A DNA stretch of 64,000 nucleotides from Microbacterium sp. BK668 (GTDB lineage Bacteria; Actinomycetota; Actinomycetes; Actinomycetales; Microbacteriaceae): the NCBI RefSeq assembly GCF_004362195.1, contig NZ_SNWG01000001.1, forward strand, positions 372,001 to 436,000, given 5' to 3'. Under the pieces are notes generated by a model. That model was not told the DNA's origin. It was given only the letters and a program-made list of their open reading frames with translations, and did not search any database. The position numbers and the translations under genes are program-made. Positions 37,017 through 45,997 of the stretch are shown here, in pieces. The stretch's first letter is position 1; every line of letters begins with the position of its first letter.

Positions 37017-38039
37017 TCAGTCGGCGTAGGAGGGGGCGGGCGGGAGTCCGAAGAACTCCTCGAGCGTCCGCCAGCCGCCCGCGTGATACGCCGCCGCGAG
37101 CTCCCGGCCGATGTACCGGAGGTGCCACGGCTCGGGCGAGTACCCCGTGATCGACGTGCACTCGGCCTCGTACCGGACGATCCAGCCGAACTCCCACGCG
37201 TGAGCGGCGATCCATTGCTGCTGCGTCGTGCCGGCGAACGCCTCGAGGCCGACGCATCCCGGCGAGCACGCCGTCACGTCGGCGGCGAGCCCCGACTGGT
37301 GCTCGCTGAACCCCGGGCGCGCGCTCACCATGTCGGCGCCCTGCACGCCCTTGACCGACACGAGGCGCTGGTAGGTCGTGCGCTGCGTCCGGTAGGAGCG
37401 GTATCCGCTGTCGAGCCCCAGCTCCCCGGCTCCGGCCGCCGAGGCGGCGGCGAACATGTCGCTGAGGGCGGCCGCGGCATCCGGGCGGAGATTCGCCGTC
37501 GAGATCTCGCGCACGGGCGGGCGCGCGAGCGACGACGGCTGATGGTCGACGGGATCGAACGGCCGCAGCTTGTTGACGACGACCCACACCCGGCCGGGGT
37601 CCGACAAAGACACGCATCCGGCAGCGCCGGCGGAGACCGAGGTGCGGAAGGCCTCCGCGCCCCCCGCGGCGGCGATCGCCGCGGCGTCGTCGCCCGCGGC
37701 GAGAGCGTCGGTGAACGCCGGGATGCCGCAGAGGTCCACGATCGCCGGTGCCAGCGCGACCGAGGGAGCCGGGATGGCCTCGACGGCCTGCGGCAGGGGC
37801 ACAGGCGTCGCCGACGGCGTCGGAGCGGCGGCGAGCCGCTCGTCGCGAACAGGCCCCGCGGCCGTGAGAGCGGAGGTGACGGCGGCCGCACCGCCCACGA
37901 CGAGCGCGATGCCCGCGACCGCTGCGAAGACGACGCCGAGCCGGGCAGCCCGGCGAGCCCGCGCATGACGCGCGGGCGCGGGCGGAGCTGTGAAGAGGTG
38001 CGCCGCGCGGGCTTCGCGACGCGTGACCGGAGGCGTCAC
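37017..38039 (-). CDS. M15-family D-alanyl-D-alanine carboxypeptidase (VanY-like)
   Basis: 340 aa. Basic N-terminus and one membrane helix (about 32-55), a linker of about 35 residues rich in Pro/Thr/Ala, then a helical region and the M15 domain. Zinc and catalytic residues: SEHQSGLAADV (SxHxxGxAxD) and EPWHLRYIG. GYRSYRTQRTTYQR is also family typical. It trims the terminal D-Ala of peptidoglycan peptides outside the membrane. Confidence 0.93.
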   Translation of the reverse strand: MTPPVTRREARAAHLFTAPPAPARHARARRAARLGVVFAAVAGIALVVGGAAAVTSALTAAGPVRDERLAAAPTPSATPVPLPQAVEAIPAPSVALAPAIVDLCGIPAFTDALAAGDDAAAIAAAGGAEAFRTSVSAGAAGCVSLSDPGRVWVVVNKLRPFDPVDHQPSSLARPPVREISTANLRPDAAAALSDMFAAASAAGAGELGLDSGYRSYRTQRTTYQRLVSVKGVQGADMVSARPGFSEHQSGLAADVTACSPGCVGLEAFAGTTQQQWIAAHAWEFGWIVRYEAECTSITGYSPEPWHLRYIGRELAAAYHAGGWRTLEEFFGLPPAPSYAD

Positions 38040-38080
38040 CCCGCCATTGTGCCCTGCCGACCTGGGAGCGGCCGTCGGCA

Positions 38081-38125
38081 GGCGCGATTCTCACCGACTC
38101 GTCATCGCGCCTTTGTTCGAGTCGG
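38081..38125. other. Interlocked inverted repeats (possible pseudoknot)
   Basis: GGCGCGAT (38081-38088) pairs with ATCGCGCC (38104-38111), and CCGACTC (38094-38100) pairs with GAGTCGG (38119-38125). The order a-b-a'-b' is that of an H-type pseudoknot. On the minus strand it would lie in the leader of the M15 gene, 42 nt before its start. On the plus strand it lies just upstream of a TTGACG hexamer at 38127. Confidence 0.5.
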
Positions 38126-38161
38126 CTTGACGCGGCATCGTATTTCTGTTCGACTGTAGGC

Positions 38162-39238
38162 ATGCGGTGGCAGGGTCAGGAGCTAGGGGTTCCGGATGCC
38201 GCGGCCCTCCCCGGGCTCGAGCACCTGAACGGTCTCGTCCGCTCCGTCACGACGCCGGAGTTCTCGGGGGTGACCTTTCACGAGGTCATGGCCAAGAGCG
38301 CGCTCAACCACGTCCCCGGGGCCTCGGCGATGCCCTTCGACTGGACGGTGAACCCATACCGCGGCTGCCAGCACGCATGCGTCTACTGCTTCGCCCGGGG
38401 GACGCACGAGTACCTCGAGTTCGACACCGGGCACGACTTCGACTCGCAGATCGTCGTGAAGATCAACGTCGCCGACGTGCTGCGCAGAGAGGTCGCGCGG
38501 GGCAGCTGGGAGCGCGAACCGGTCGCGCTCGGCACCAACACCGATCCGTATCAGCGCGCCGAGGGGCGGTACCGGCTGATGCCCGGGATCGTCTCGGCGC
38601 TGGCCGACTCCGGCACCCCCTTCTCGATCCTCACCAAGGGGTCGCTGCTGCGGCGGGATCTGCCGCTGCTGCAGGATGCCGCGGCATCCGTGCCGGTCAC
38701 GATCGCCATGTCGATCGCGGTGTTCGACGACGCGGTGCAGAAGCTCATCGAGCCCGGCACGCCCACGACGGCGGCACGGCTCGAGACCGTGCGGGCTGCG
38801 ACCGACGCGGGCTTCCGGGTGACGGTGTTCCTCATGCCGATCCTCCCTCACCTGACCGACTCGGTGCCTCTGCTCGACGACGCCCTGCGCCGGATCAAAG
38901 AGGCGGGAGCGTGGCGGGTCGTCTACGGCGCGCTGCATCTGAGGCCCGGCGTGAAGCCGTGGTTCCTGCAGTGGCTGCAGCGCGAGCACCCGGAGCTCGT
39001 GTCGTCGTACCTGGGCCTCTACCCCGGCGCCTCGACCTACGCGCCGAAGGCCTACCGGTCGTGGCTCGCCAAGCGCGTGCAGCCGCTGCTGCGCGTGCAC
39101 GGACTGGGCGGGCAGGCCGAGGACGACTCGCCTCGCCGCGGTCCCGTGCCGGGCATGGCATCCCGTACGCAGGTGGTCACGACCTCGCGCGGCCGCGCGG
39201 CCGCCGCGCGCCAGGCGGGACCCGCGATGCTCTTCTGA
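38162..39238 (+). CDS. Rv2578c-family radical SAM protein
   Basis: 358 aa. The iron-sulphur cluster motif is CQHACVYC (C-x3-C-x2-C), preceded by NPYRGCQ, with FARGTHEYLEFD next. VALGTNTDPYQRAEGRYRLM, FSILTKGSLLRRDL and FLMPILPHLTDS follow, as in the SplB-like actinobacterial family of Rv2578c. The reaction is unknown. The C-terminal 50 residues are basic and not conserved. Transcribed away from the M15 gene. Confidence 0.93.
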   Translation: MRWQGQELGVPDAAALPGLEHLNGLVRSVTTPEFSGVTFHEVMAKSALNHVPGASAMPFDWTVNPYRGCQHACVYCFARGTHEYLEFDTGHDFDSQIVVKINVADVLRREVARGSWEREPVALGTNTDPYQRAEGRYRLMPGIVSALADSGTPFSILTKGSLLRRDLPLLQDAAASVPVTIAMSIAVFDDAVQKLIEPGTPTTAARLETVRAATDAGFRVTVFLMPILPHLTDSVPLLDDALRRIKEAGAWRVVYGALHLRPGVKPWFLQWLQREHPELVSSYLGLYPGASTYAPKAYRSWLAKRVQPLLRVHGLGGQAEDDSPRRGPVPGMASRTQVVTTSRGRAAAARQAGPAMLF

Positions 39239-39330
39239 CCGCCGCGCTGCCCGCCGCCGTCCGCCGAGCGCCCGCACTCTTCCGGGCGACGGTCGGGAGC
39301 GCGAGACTGATCGCGGCGGAGGGAGCCGCG

Positions 39331-40599
39331 ATGGGGCGCTTCATGATCACGGCGATGCCGTTCACCGGACACGTCGTGCCGCTCCTCGCCGTCGCGAGCG
39401 CGCTGCGCGCCCGAGGGCACGATGTGCGGTTCTACACCGGATCCGCGTTCCGGGAGCGCGTCGAGGCATCCGGTGCGACTCTCGTGCCGTGGCGTGCGGC
39501 CCCCGACTTCGACGAGAACGATCTGCCCGCGACCTTCCCGCGCCTCGTCGGCAAGAAGGGTCTCGGTCAGCTGCTGATCAACGTCGCCGACCTCTTCATG
39601 GGCACCGCGCCGCAGCAGGTCGAAGACCTCGAGGCGGAGTGGACGCGGGATCCGTGGGACGTCCTAGCCGCCGACGAGGTCTCGATCGGATCTGTGCTCG
39701 CGGCCGAGCGCCTCGGGTTCGCGTGGGCCACCGTCGCCGTGCTGCCCCTGAACATGCCGGGGACGCAGGGGCCGCCGAGCGGGTTGGGGCTCGCACCGGG
39801 GCGGAACCCGCTGACGAAGACCCGCGACGCGGCGCTGCGGGCCGCCGTCCCCCTCCTGTCGCGCCCGCTCCGCAAGCCGCTGGCGGACGCGCGCGCGGCC
39901 GCCGGGCTGCCACCGTCCCGGCTCACGATGGATCGGATCGTCTTCTCGCCACGCCTCGTGGTGGCCAGCGGCTCGACCTCGCTCGACTACCGGCGACGGG
40001 ACCGCCCGCCCTCGGTGGAGTTCGTCGGTCGGCTCCTCCCGCCGACGGACGGGCCGGCCGAGCTCCCGGGCTGGTGGGACGACCTCCGTGGTCGCCGGAT
40101 CGTGCACGTGACGCAGGGGACGCAGAACGTCGACCCGGCCGATCTCATCGCTCCCGCGCTCGATGCGCTCGCCGACCGGGACGACCTCGTCGTCGTGGTC
40201 GCGACGGGCGTGCGCGGCCGCGACATCCTGCCCTTCCCGGTGCCGTCGAACGCCCGCGTCGCCGGATTCCTCCCGTACGGCGAGCTCCTGCCGCTCGTCG
40301 AGATCGTCGTCACCAACGGAGGCTGGGGCGGAACCCTCGCCGCGCTCTCGCACGGAATCCCCCTCGCCGTCGCGGGAGGCGACCTCGACAAGCCCGAGAT
40401 CGCGGCGCGGGTGGCGTGGGCGGGCGCGGGCGTCGACCTCCGGACCGGAACCCCGTCCGCCTCCGCCGTCCGAGCGGCTGTCGGGCGGATCGAGACGGAT
40501 GCCTCGTTCCGCGCCGCGGCCGAGCGGGTGGGGCAGGAGCTGCGGTCGCTCGGCGGCGCCCCGCGCGCGGCCGCGCTGCTCGAGGGGCTTCTCGCCTGA
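39331..40599 (+). CDS. GT1-type glycosyltransferase (MGT/UGT superfamily)
   Basis: 422 aa. N-terminal acceptor domain with MITAMPFTGHVVPLLAVASAL, and a C-terminal NDP-sugar domain. GTQNVDPADL matches the nucleotide-sugar loop. The donor signature reads TNGGWGGTLAALSHGIP, with Asn where HGGxGT usually has His. These enzymes glycosylate small hydrophobic compounds or macrolides. The start MGRFMITAMP is supported by GGCGGAGGGAG upstream. Confidence 0.87.
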   Translation: MGRFMITAMPFTGHVVPLLAVASALRARGHDVRFYTGSAFRERVEASGATLVPWRAAPDFDENDLPATFPRLVGKKGLGQLLINVADLFMGTAPQQVEDLEAEWTRDPWDVLAADEVSIGSVLAAERLGFAWATVAVLPLNMPGTQGPPSGLGLAPGRNPLTKTRDAALRAAVPLLSRPLRKPLADARAAAGLPPSRLTMDRIVFSPRLVVASGSTSLDYRRRDRPPSVEFVGRLLPPTDGPAELPGWWDDLRGRRIVHVTQGTQNVDPADLIAPALDALADRDDLVVVVATGVRGRDILPFPVPSNARVAGFLPYGELLPLVEIVVTNGGWGGTLAALSHGIPLAVAGGDLDKPEIAARVAWAGAGVDLRTGTPSASAVRAAVGRIETDASFRAAAERVGQELRSLGGAPRAAALLEGLLA

Positions 40600-40630
40600 G
40601 CATCCGTCCCTCGTCACGGCCGGAGGAAGA

Positions 40631-40677
40631 CGAGCGGGCGGAGGACGATCCGGCTGGAATCGTCCTCCGCCCGCTCG
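40631..40677. terminator. Strong bidirectional terminator hairpin
   Basis: A perfect 19-bp stem (40631-40649 with 40659-40677) and a 9-nt loop lie between two convergent genes, a glycosyltransferase and a DEAD-box helicase. No T-run is needed to see its position as a shared terminator. Confidence 0.85.
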
Positions 40678-40728
40678 ATGTCCTCCGCTCGCCTTGCGTG
40701 GCAGGCGAGGTGGTGCGGATCAGGCCCC

Positions 40729-42795
40729 TCAGGCGACGGGGTCGACCTGCCGGCCCGCGAGCTCTTCGATGAGGTCGTCGCCGAGGCGCACCTCTTCGAA
40801 CGGGGCGTCGATCTCGGCGCGGTCGAGAAGCTCCGTCATGCGGCGGCGACGCTGGCGCGTCACGAGCGTCACGACGGTGCCCGAGCGGCCGGCGCGGCCG
40901 GTGCGGCCCGAGCGGTGCAGGTACGTCTTGTACTCGTCCGGCGCGTCGGCCTGGATGACGAGATCGATGTCATCGACGTGGATGCCTCGTGCCGCGACAT
41001 CCGTGGCCACCAGCACGCTGACCCGACCCGACGTGAGGCGCTCCAGGTTGCGCGTGCGCTTGGCCTGGTTGAGGTCGCCGTGGAGGGCCACCGCGTGGAT
41101 GCCGGCGTCGTCGAACTGCTCGGCGAGCATCTCGGCGTAGGCGCGGGTGCGGGCGAAGACGAGCGTCTTTCCGTCGCGGTCGACGAGCGAGCCGAGGATC
41201 TCGGCCTTGTCGCGATGGTCGATCACGAGCACGCGGTGGTCGATCGTTCCGGAGTCCTGATCTTCGCCGGCGACCTCGTAGACGGCCGGGTCGACGAGGA
41301 ACTCGTCGACGAGGCCGGCGACCTCGCGGTCGAGGGTCGCCGAGAAGAGGAGCTTCTGCGAGCCCTCGTCGGTCAGCCGCAGGATGCGCTGCACCGGCTC
41401 GAAGAAGCCGAGCTCGCACATGTGGTCGGCCTCGTCGAGCACCGCGATGCGGACCTCGGAGAGGTCGAGCTTGCCCTGCTCGACGAGATCCTCGATGCGG
41501 CCGGGCGTGCCGATGATGATGTCGACGCCCTTCTTGAGCGCGCCGACCTGGCGGGCCTGCGGCACGCCGCCGTAGATCTGCGTCGTGAAGAGGCCGACCG
41601 AGCGCGCGATCGGCTGGATCGTGCGGTCGATCTGGAGCGCCAGCTCGCGGGTCGGCGCCAGGATCAGGGCCTTCGGCGAGCGGCCGAACTCGCGGCGCTG
41701 GCCGGCCTGGGAGCGCAGGATCGACTCGACGAGCGGCGCGCCGAAGGCGATCGTCTTGCCCGAGCCGGTGCGGCCGCGGGCGAGGACGTCCTTGCCCTCG
41801 AGGATCGCAGGGATCGTCGAAGCCTGGATGGGGAACGGCGACGCGGCACCGAGGTCTGCGAGGACGCGGACGATGTTGTCGCCGAGCCCGAGATCGCCGA
41901 ACGAGGTGCCGGCGACGTCCTCGGCCTGCACGGCCTCTGCCTGCAGGCGCTCGTGGACGACGTCGACGCGGTCTTCGTGCGCCTTGTCGCGGACGGGCGC
42001 GGCGTTCCAGTCCGAGCGGCCGGGGCCGTCGTTGCGGCGCGGGCGGTCGTCGTACGAGCGGGCGGGTCGGTCGTCCCGGCGCGGACGATCGTCGTACGAG
42101 CGCGCGGGCCGGTCGTCCCGGCGCGGACGATCGTCGTACGAGCGCGCGGGCCGGTCGTCCCGGCGCGGACGGTCGTCGTAGGAGCGCGCGGGCCGGTCGT
42201 CCCGGCGGGGACGGTCGTCGTACGAGCGCGAGGGGCGGTCGTCGTAGGCGCGGCGCGGGCGGTCGTCCGATCGGTACGAGGGGCGGGCGTCTCCGAACGT
42301 CCGGCGGTCGTCGCGATCGACGCGGTCGAGCCGCTGGGAGCGGTCCGCGCGCCCGCGGTCATCGTAGGAGCGGGCCGGACGGTCGCCGTGGTCGCGGCGC
42401 GGACGGTCGTCGAACGTCCGCACCGGACGGTCGCCGTAGTCGCGGCGCGGGCGCTCCTCGAACGAGCGGGCGGGGCGGTCGTCGCGGTCGTAGCGGTCGT
42501 ACCGGGGGCGGTCGCCGTGGCCACGGCCGGAGGCGCCGCTCGCCTGGCTGCGGATCCCGTGCGCCTGCTCGCGGCCGGCCTTCTCCTGCGCGGTCCAGCG
42601 ACGCTTCGCGGGCGCCTCGGCCGACTCGGGCCGGTAGCCGCGGTGGCCGGGGCTCTTGCTGCCGGGCTTCGCCGGGCGATCGGCCGAGGGTCCGTCGGTC
42701 CGGCGCTTGCGGTCCTGGAAGCTGGTCTTGGCGCCGTAGCGCGGCTCGAAGTTCTTGGCGGGTCGTCCGCCGGCGGGCTTCTTGTTCTTGGGCAT
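40729..42795 (-). CDS. DEAD-box ATP-dependent RNA helicase with Arg/Asp repeat N-terminus
   Basis: 688 aa. Residues 1 to about 290 are basic and then low-complexity (RSYDDRPRRDDRPA-type). The helicase core starts near 300: RGRTGSGKT (I), APTRELALQ (Ia), DEAD within VLDEADHMCE (II), FSATLD (III), HRSGRTGRAGRSG (VI). It probably unwinds structured RNA; RGG/RDD-like tails often bind RNA and can promote condensate formation. Start MPKNKKPAGGRPAK is chosen; the frame to 42912 lacks conserved sequence. The 266-bp region 42796-43061 holds no visible gene. Confidence 0.92.
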   Translation of the reverse strand: MPKNKKPAGGRPAKNFEPRYGAKTSFQDRKRRTDGPSADRPAKPGSKSPGHRGYRPESAEAPAKRRWTAQEKAGREQAHGIRSQASGASGRGHGDRPRYDRYDRDDRPARSFEERPRRDYGDRPVRTFDDRPRRDHGDRPARSYDDRGRADRSQRLDRVDRDDRRTFGDARPSYRSDDRPRRAYDDRPSRSYDDRPRRDDRPARSYDDRPRRDDRPARSYDDRPRRDDRPARSYDDRPRRDDRPARSYDDRPRRNDGPGRSDWNAAPVRDKAHEDRVDVVHERLQAEAVQAEDVAGTSFGDLGLGDNIVRVLADLGAASPFPIQASTIPAILEGKDVLARGRTGSGKTIAFGAPLVESILRSQAGQRREFGRSPKALILAPTRELALQIDRTIQPIARSVGLFTTQIYGGVPQARQVGALKKGVDIIIGTPGRIEDLVEQGKLDLSEVRIAVLDEADHMCELGFFEPVQRILRLTDEGSQKLLFSATLDREVAGLVDEFLVDPAVYEVAGEDQDSGTIDHRVLVIDHRDKAEILGSLVDRDGKTLVFARTRAYAEMLAEQFDDAGIHAVALHGDLNQAKRTRNLERLTSGRVSVLVATDVAARGIHVDDIDLVIQADAPDEYKTYLHRSGRTGRAGRSGTVVTLVTRQRRRRMTELLDRAEIDAPFEEVRLGDDLIEELAGRQVDPVA
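42051..42242. repeat. 42-bp in-frame tandem repeats encoding 14-residue units
   Basis: Units begin at 42051, 42093, 42135, 42177 and 42219, anchored by CGTACGAGCG or CGTAGGAGCG. The minus strand encodes RSYDDRPRRDDRPA repeats inside the DEAD-box helicase tail. Because 42 is a multiple of three, copy number can vary without breaking the frame. Confidence 0.9.
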
Positions 42796-43061
42796 GGGTG
42801 TGTCCTTCTGGGTTCTCTCGCACGAGAACAGCACTCCTCGACGCGCACGCAGGCGCTGCCGCTCGCGGCGGCATGGAGTAACCCGGACTACCGTCGGCCG
42901 GGGGCCATTCACAGTGATGGTCGTCGGAGCGGATTCGCTCCCACCATCGGCCCCTTGGACTCACAAACCCATCCGCGCGCACAGCGCGGCGTCCAGAGCC
43001 GACCTCCCTACGCTACCCGACTCGCCTGGGAGGATGCCCGGCGGGCGGGAGAATGGATGGC

Positions 43062-43679
43062 ATGGCCGAGCTCGACTCCCACCCGATCACCGTCGCGATC
43101 GAGCGACGGATCGACCCCGACCGCACGATCGAGGCGACGAGCTGGATGCAGGCGGGCACCGACCTCGCGACGGGCTTCCCCGGCTTCCTCGGCTCGGGCT
43201 GGGTGCGCGCCGGAGAGGGATCCGACCTCTGGTACATGCTGTACCGCTTCCGCGACATGGCCACGCTCGAGGCCTGGGAGGACTCCGCGCAGCGCTCGTG
43301 GTGGCTCGACTCCGGGCGCCCGTTCGCGAGCGAAGTGCGTGTCGAGCGTCGAACCGGTATCGAGGGCTGGTTCGATGCGCCGCTGGCCACGTCCATCGAG
43401 ACGCGGCACGTCGACCGGGCGACGGCGCCTGCGACCGGGCCCATCCAGCAGCCGATCCCCGCCGCGCCGCCGCGCTGGAAGCAGGCCGTCACGATCTGGC
43501 TCGGCTTCTTCCCGACCAACCTCCTCGCGTCGTGGCTCCTCGGATTCCTTCCGGGCTTCGCCGACTGGCCGCTGTGGGCCCGGGTGCTGCTCGCGACCGT
43601 CCTGCTCACCCCCGTCATGACCTACCTCGTGCTTCCGTGGATCACGCGGGCGCTGCGTCCATGGCTCCAGAAAGGCTGA
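43062..43679 (+). CDS. Antibiotic-biosynthesis monooxygenase-like protein with C-terminal membrane helices
   Basis: 205 aa. The first 95 residues have ABM-fold (dimeric alpha+beta barrel) features: a strand ITVAIERRI, a WMQAG helix, GFLGSGWVRAG and LWYMLYRFRDMATLEAWEDS. The C-terminal 75 residues hold two membrane helices (WLGFFPTNLLASWLLGF and VLLATVLLTPVMTYLVLP). A GAGAAT hexamer lies 7 nt before ATG 43062, matching leaderless spacing, so this start is preferred to ATG 43053. Reaction unknown. Confidence 0.75.
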   Translation: MAELDSHPITVAIERRIDPDRTIEATSWMQAGTDLATGFPGFLGSGWVRAGEGSDLWYMLYRFRDMATLEAWEDSAQRSWWLDSGRPFASEVRVERRTGIEGWFDAPLATSIETRHVDRATAPATGPIQQPIPAAPPRWKQAVTIWLGFFPTNLLASWLLGFLPGFADWPLWARVLLATVLLTPVMTYLVLPWITRALRPWLQKG

Positions 43680-43680
43680 C

Positions 43681-44610
43681 ATGACCGAGACCCACTACCC
43701 CACCGGCGAGCAGTACGTGCTTGCCTCGACCGACGGCCGCGTCACGGCCGAGATCGTCCAGGTGGGGGCGGCCCTCCGCGCCCTCGCCGTCGACGGTGTC
43801 GACCTCGTGCCGCGCTATCCCCTCGACATCCCCGCGCCCGCCGGGTCGGGGATGGTGCTCGTGCCGTGGCCGAACCGCGTGCGCGGCGGCCGATGGACGC
43901 AGCGCGGTGAGACCCGTCAGCTGGCGATCACCGAGCCCGCCACCGGGAATGCGTCGCACGGCCTGCTGCGGTTCGCGTCGTACACCGCGGCGGCGCAGAG
44001 CGCATCGTCCGTGACGCTCGCCCATCCCGTCGTCCCGCAGACCGGGTATCCGTTCCACCTCGGCACGAGCGTCACGTACGTGCTCGACGACGCCGGGCTC
44101 GCCGTGATGCACGCCGTCACCAACCTCGGCCGCGACGACGCACCGGTCGCTCTCGGAGCGCACCCCTACCTCTGCATCGGCGACGTCGACACGGCCGACC
44201 TGACGCTGCGCGCGTCGGGCTCGACGCGCTTCGTCGCCGACGAGCAGAAGGTGCCGGTCGCGCAGGAGCCCGTGGATGCCGCGACCGACCTGCGCTCGGG
44301 CCGTCGCGTCGGCGAGCTGGACCTCGACACCGCGTTCGGCGACCTGTCCCCGGACCCCGACGGTCGGGTCCGCACGACGCTCACGGCGCCGGACGGCCGG
44401 CGTGTGACCCTGTGGCAGGGGCGGGGCTTCGACTATGTGCAGATCTTCACCACCGACCGGTACCCGGGCCACGAGCTCGCGCTGGCGGTCGAGCCCATGA
44501 CGGCCCCGGCCGACGCGCTGAACTCCGGTCGGGGCCTGCGCTGGCTCGCGCCCGGGGAGTCGTGGGAGCTGGAGTGGGGCATCGACTTCGACGCCCGACC
44601 GAACGACTGA
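43681..44610 (+). CDS. Aldose 1-epimerase (galactose mutarotase-like)
   Basis: 309 aa. Family landmarks: VPWPNRVRGGRW, NASHGLLR with a catalytic His, VALGAHPYLCIGD with the second His, LDLDTAFGDL and VEPMTAPADALNSG near the C-terminal Glu. Interconverts sugar anomers. Starts 1 nt after the preceding stop, so probably one transcript. Confidence 0.92.
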   Translation: MTETHYPTGEQYVLASTDGRVTAEIVQVGAALRALAVDGVDLVPRYPLDIPAPAGSGMVLVPWPNRVRGGRWTQRGETRQLAITEPATGNASHGLLRFASYTAAAQSASSVTLAHPVVPQTGYPFHLGTSVTYVLDDAGLAVMHAVTNLGRDDAPVALGAHPYLCIGDVDTADLTLRASGSTRFVADEQKVPVAQEPVDAATDLRSGRRVGELDLDTAFGDLSPDPDGRVRTTLTAPDGRRVTLWQGRGFDYVQIFTTDRYPGHELALAVEPMTAPADALNSGRGLRWLAPGESWELEWGIDFDARPND

Positions 44611-44664
44611 TCGCCGCGGCGGAACCACCCGCCGAGGGTGAGAGCGCCGACAGGTCCCGCCGCT

Positions 44665-44670
44665 TACACT
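44665..44670 (+). promoter_or_regulatory. -10 hexamer of a leaderless DUF998 gene
   Basis: TACACT ends 6 nt before ATG 44677, with no Shine-Dalgarno sequence. Confidence 0.5.
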
Positions 44671-44676
44671 GGCGCC

Positions 44677-45786
44677 ATGCCCGAGCACCTCGCCTCCGCA
44701 CCGGGAACGGATCCGCTGATCCCGCCGTCCTCGTCTGCGGCGAACGCCCCCGCCCCCAGCCTCCGCGTCATCAACGAGGCCCTCACCGCCGGACTCGCCG
44801 CCGCCGTCGTCGGTGTGGTGCTGGGTCTGGTCGTCAGCGCCGTGCGGCCGAACCTCCCGCTGTCGGGGGTGGGCTCGTTCGGCGAGATCTCCGCCCTCGC
44901 CGCCGGAGCGGTCGCCGCGGCCTCGACAGGCACCGCCTACTGGCGGTCGCGGCATTCGCCTGGCCAGGAGTGGCGACTCACGCTCGCCCCCTGGCGGTTC
45001 GCGGTCAATGCCGTCTCGGTCGTGATCGTCCACACGATCCTCGCGATCCTCGGGACGATCGCGCTCTACTACGTCCTCGGCCAGGGGTTCATCGGGCTCA
45101 CGATGGAGCCGTTCTGGGCTGCCGTGCTGATGGCCGTCAACCTCTTCCTCGCCGCCCACCTCGGCTACGTGTCGGCGTCCCGCATGACGACGCAGCGGAT
45201 GTCGACGCTCCTCGTCTCGTTCATCGGCATCGGGGCGCTGACCGCGACCATCACGGCGCCCGAGGCCGACTGGTGGACCTACCACTTCAGCCAGCTCGGC
45301 ACCTTCGACACCGTGTCGAGCTGGATCTTCAACGGCACGCTCATCGCCGGTGGTCTCCTGGTCACGACGTTCGCCGTCTACGTCGCCAACGACATGCGCG
45401 CCCTCGTGGATCGAGGCATCCTCACCAATCCGCACAGTCCCCGCACCGTCTCGGCGGTCTTCGTAGTCATGGGCGTCATGCTGGCGTTCGTGGGCATCGT
45501 GCCCGTCGACGTGAACCTGGTGATCCACAACCTCGCCGCGACGGGCATGGCCGTCGTCTTCCTCGGCCTCCTCATCGCCGCGCCGCGTGTGCTGCGGGGG
45601 ATGCCGCGCACCTTCTTCGTCACGACGTGGGGATTCCTCGCGGCTCTGGTGATCTCGGTCGCGCTGTTCGTCGTCGGCTACTTCGGCCTCACGGCTTTCG
45701 AGATCATCGTCTTCTCGCTCGTCTTCGCCTGGATCGCGGTGTTCATCCGGTTCCTCGGCGTCGCCGGACTGCGGGCGTCCGCGTGA
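44677..45786 (+). CDS. DUF998-type polytopic membrane protein, copy 1
   Basis: 369 aa with about nine hydrophobic segments after a 28-residue soluble start. It contains ITAPEADWWTYHFSQLGTFD followed by a membrane segment, a block shared with the next gene (TDSEWWTLHFSELGTHRDLS). DUF998 proteins have no firm function. The two copies probably arose by duplication, with copy 1 longer by an N-terminal half of about 150 residues. Confidence 0.8.
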   Translation: MPEHLASAPGTDPLIPPSSSAANAPAPSLRVINEALTAGLAAAVVGVVLGLVVSAVRPNLPLSGVGSFGEISALAAGAVAAASTGTAYWRSRHSPGQEWRLTLAPWRFAVNAVSVVIVHTILAILGTIALYYVLGQGFIGLTMEPFWAAVLMAVNLFLAAHLGYVSASRMTTQRMSTLLVSFIGIGALTATITAPEADWWTYHFSQLGTFDTVSSWIFNGTLIAGGLLVTTFAVYVANDMRALVDRGILTNPHSPRTVSAVFVVMGVMLAFVGIVPVDVNLVIHNLAATGMAVVFLGLLIAAPRVLRGMPRTFFVTTWGFLAALVISVALFVVGYFGLTAFEIIVFSLVFAWIAVFIRFLGVAGLRASA

Positions 45787-45997
45787 GGGATGCCTCGTCC
45801 TCGACGGGTGGGTTCGGATCACCCCTCAGGGATTCCGCCACGCGCTCCGATACAGTGGACACCAGGGGCGTGATGCGGTATTGGGGTTGGCGTGCTCTCG
45901 CCCAAAGGAGAGCGTATCGCCCGTAGCGCCTGGACAGACCGCCCGACCGGGGAGCTTGTCGGCACGCCGGTCGGCTTGACTTGTGTGTGGTGACCCG
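45787..45997 (+). other. Intergenic region with inverted repeat and possible short leader ORF
   Basis: 211 bp between the DUF998 genes. It holds CCGACC and GGTCGG arms (about 45947 and 45970), and a 17-codon frame from 45870 ending in a TAG (RYWGWRALAQRRAYRP). Nothing else is recognised, and the short frame is probably chance. Confidence 0.3.

Noticed and set aside
38110..38161. LexA/SOS box upstream of the radical SAM gene
   Set aside because: GTTCGA appears twice but not in the inverted arrangement of the actinobacterial SOS box.
45870..45923. Seventeen-codon leader peptide with two Trp
   Set aside because: Only two Trp codons, no clear attenuator hairpins, and downstream DUF998 gives no amino-acid link.
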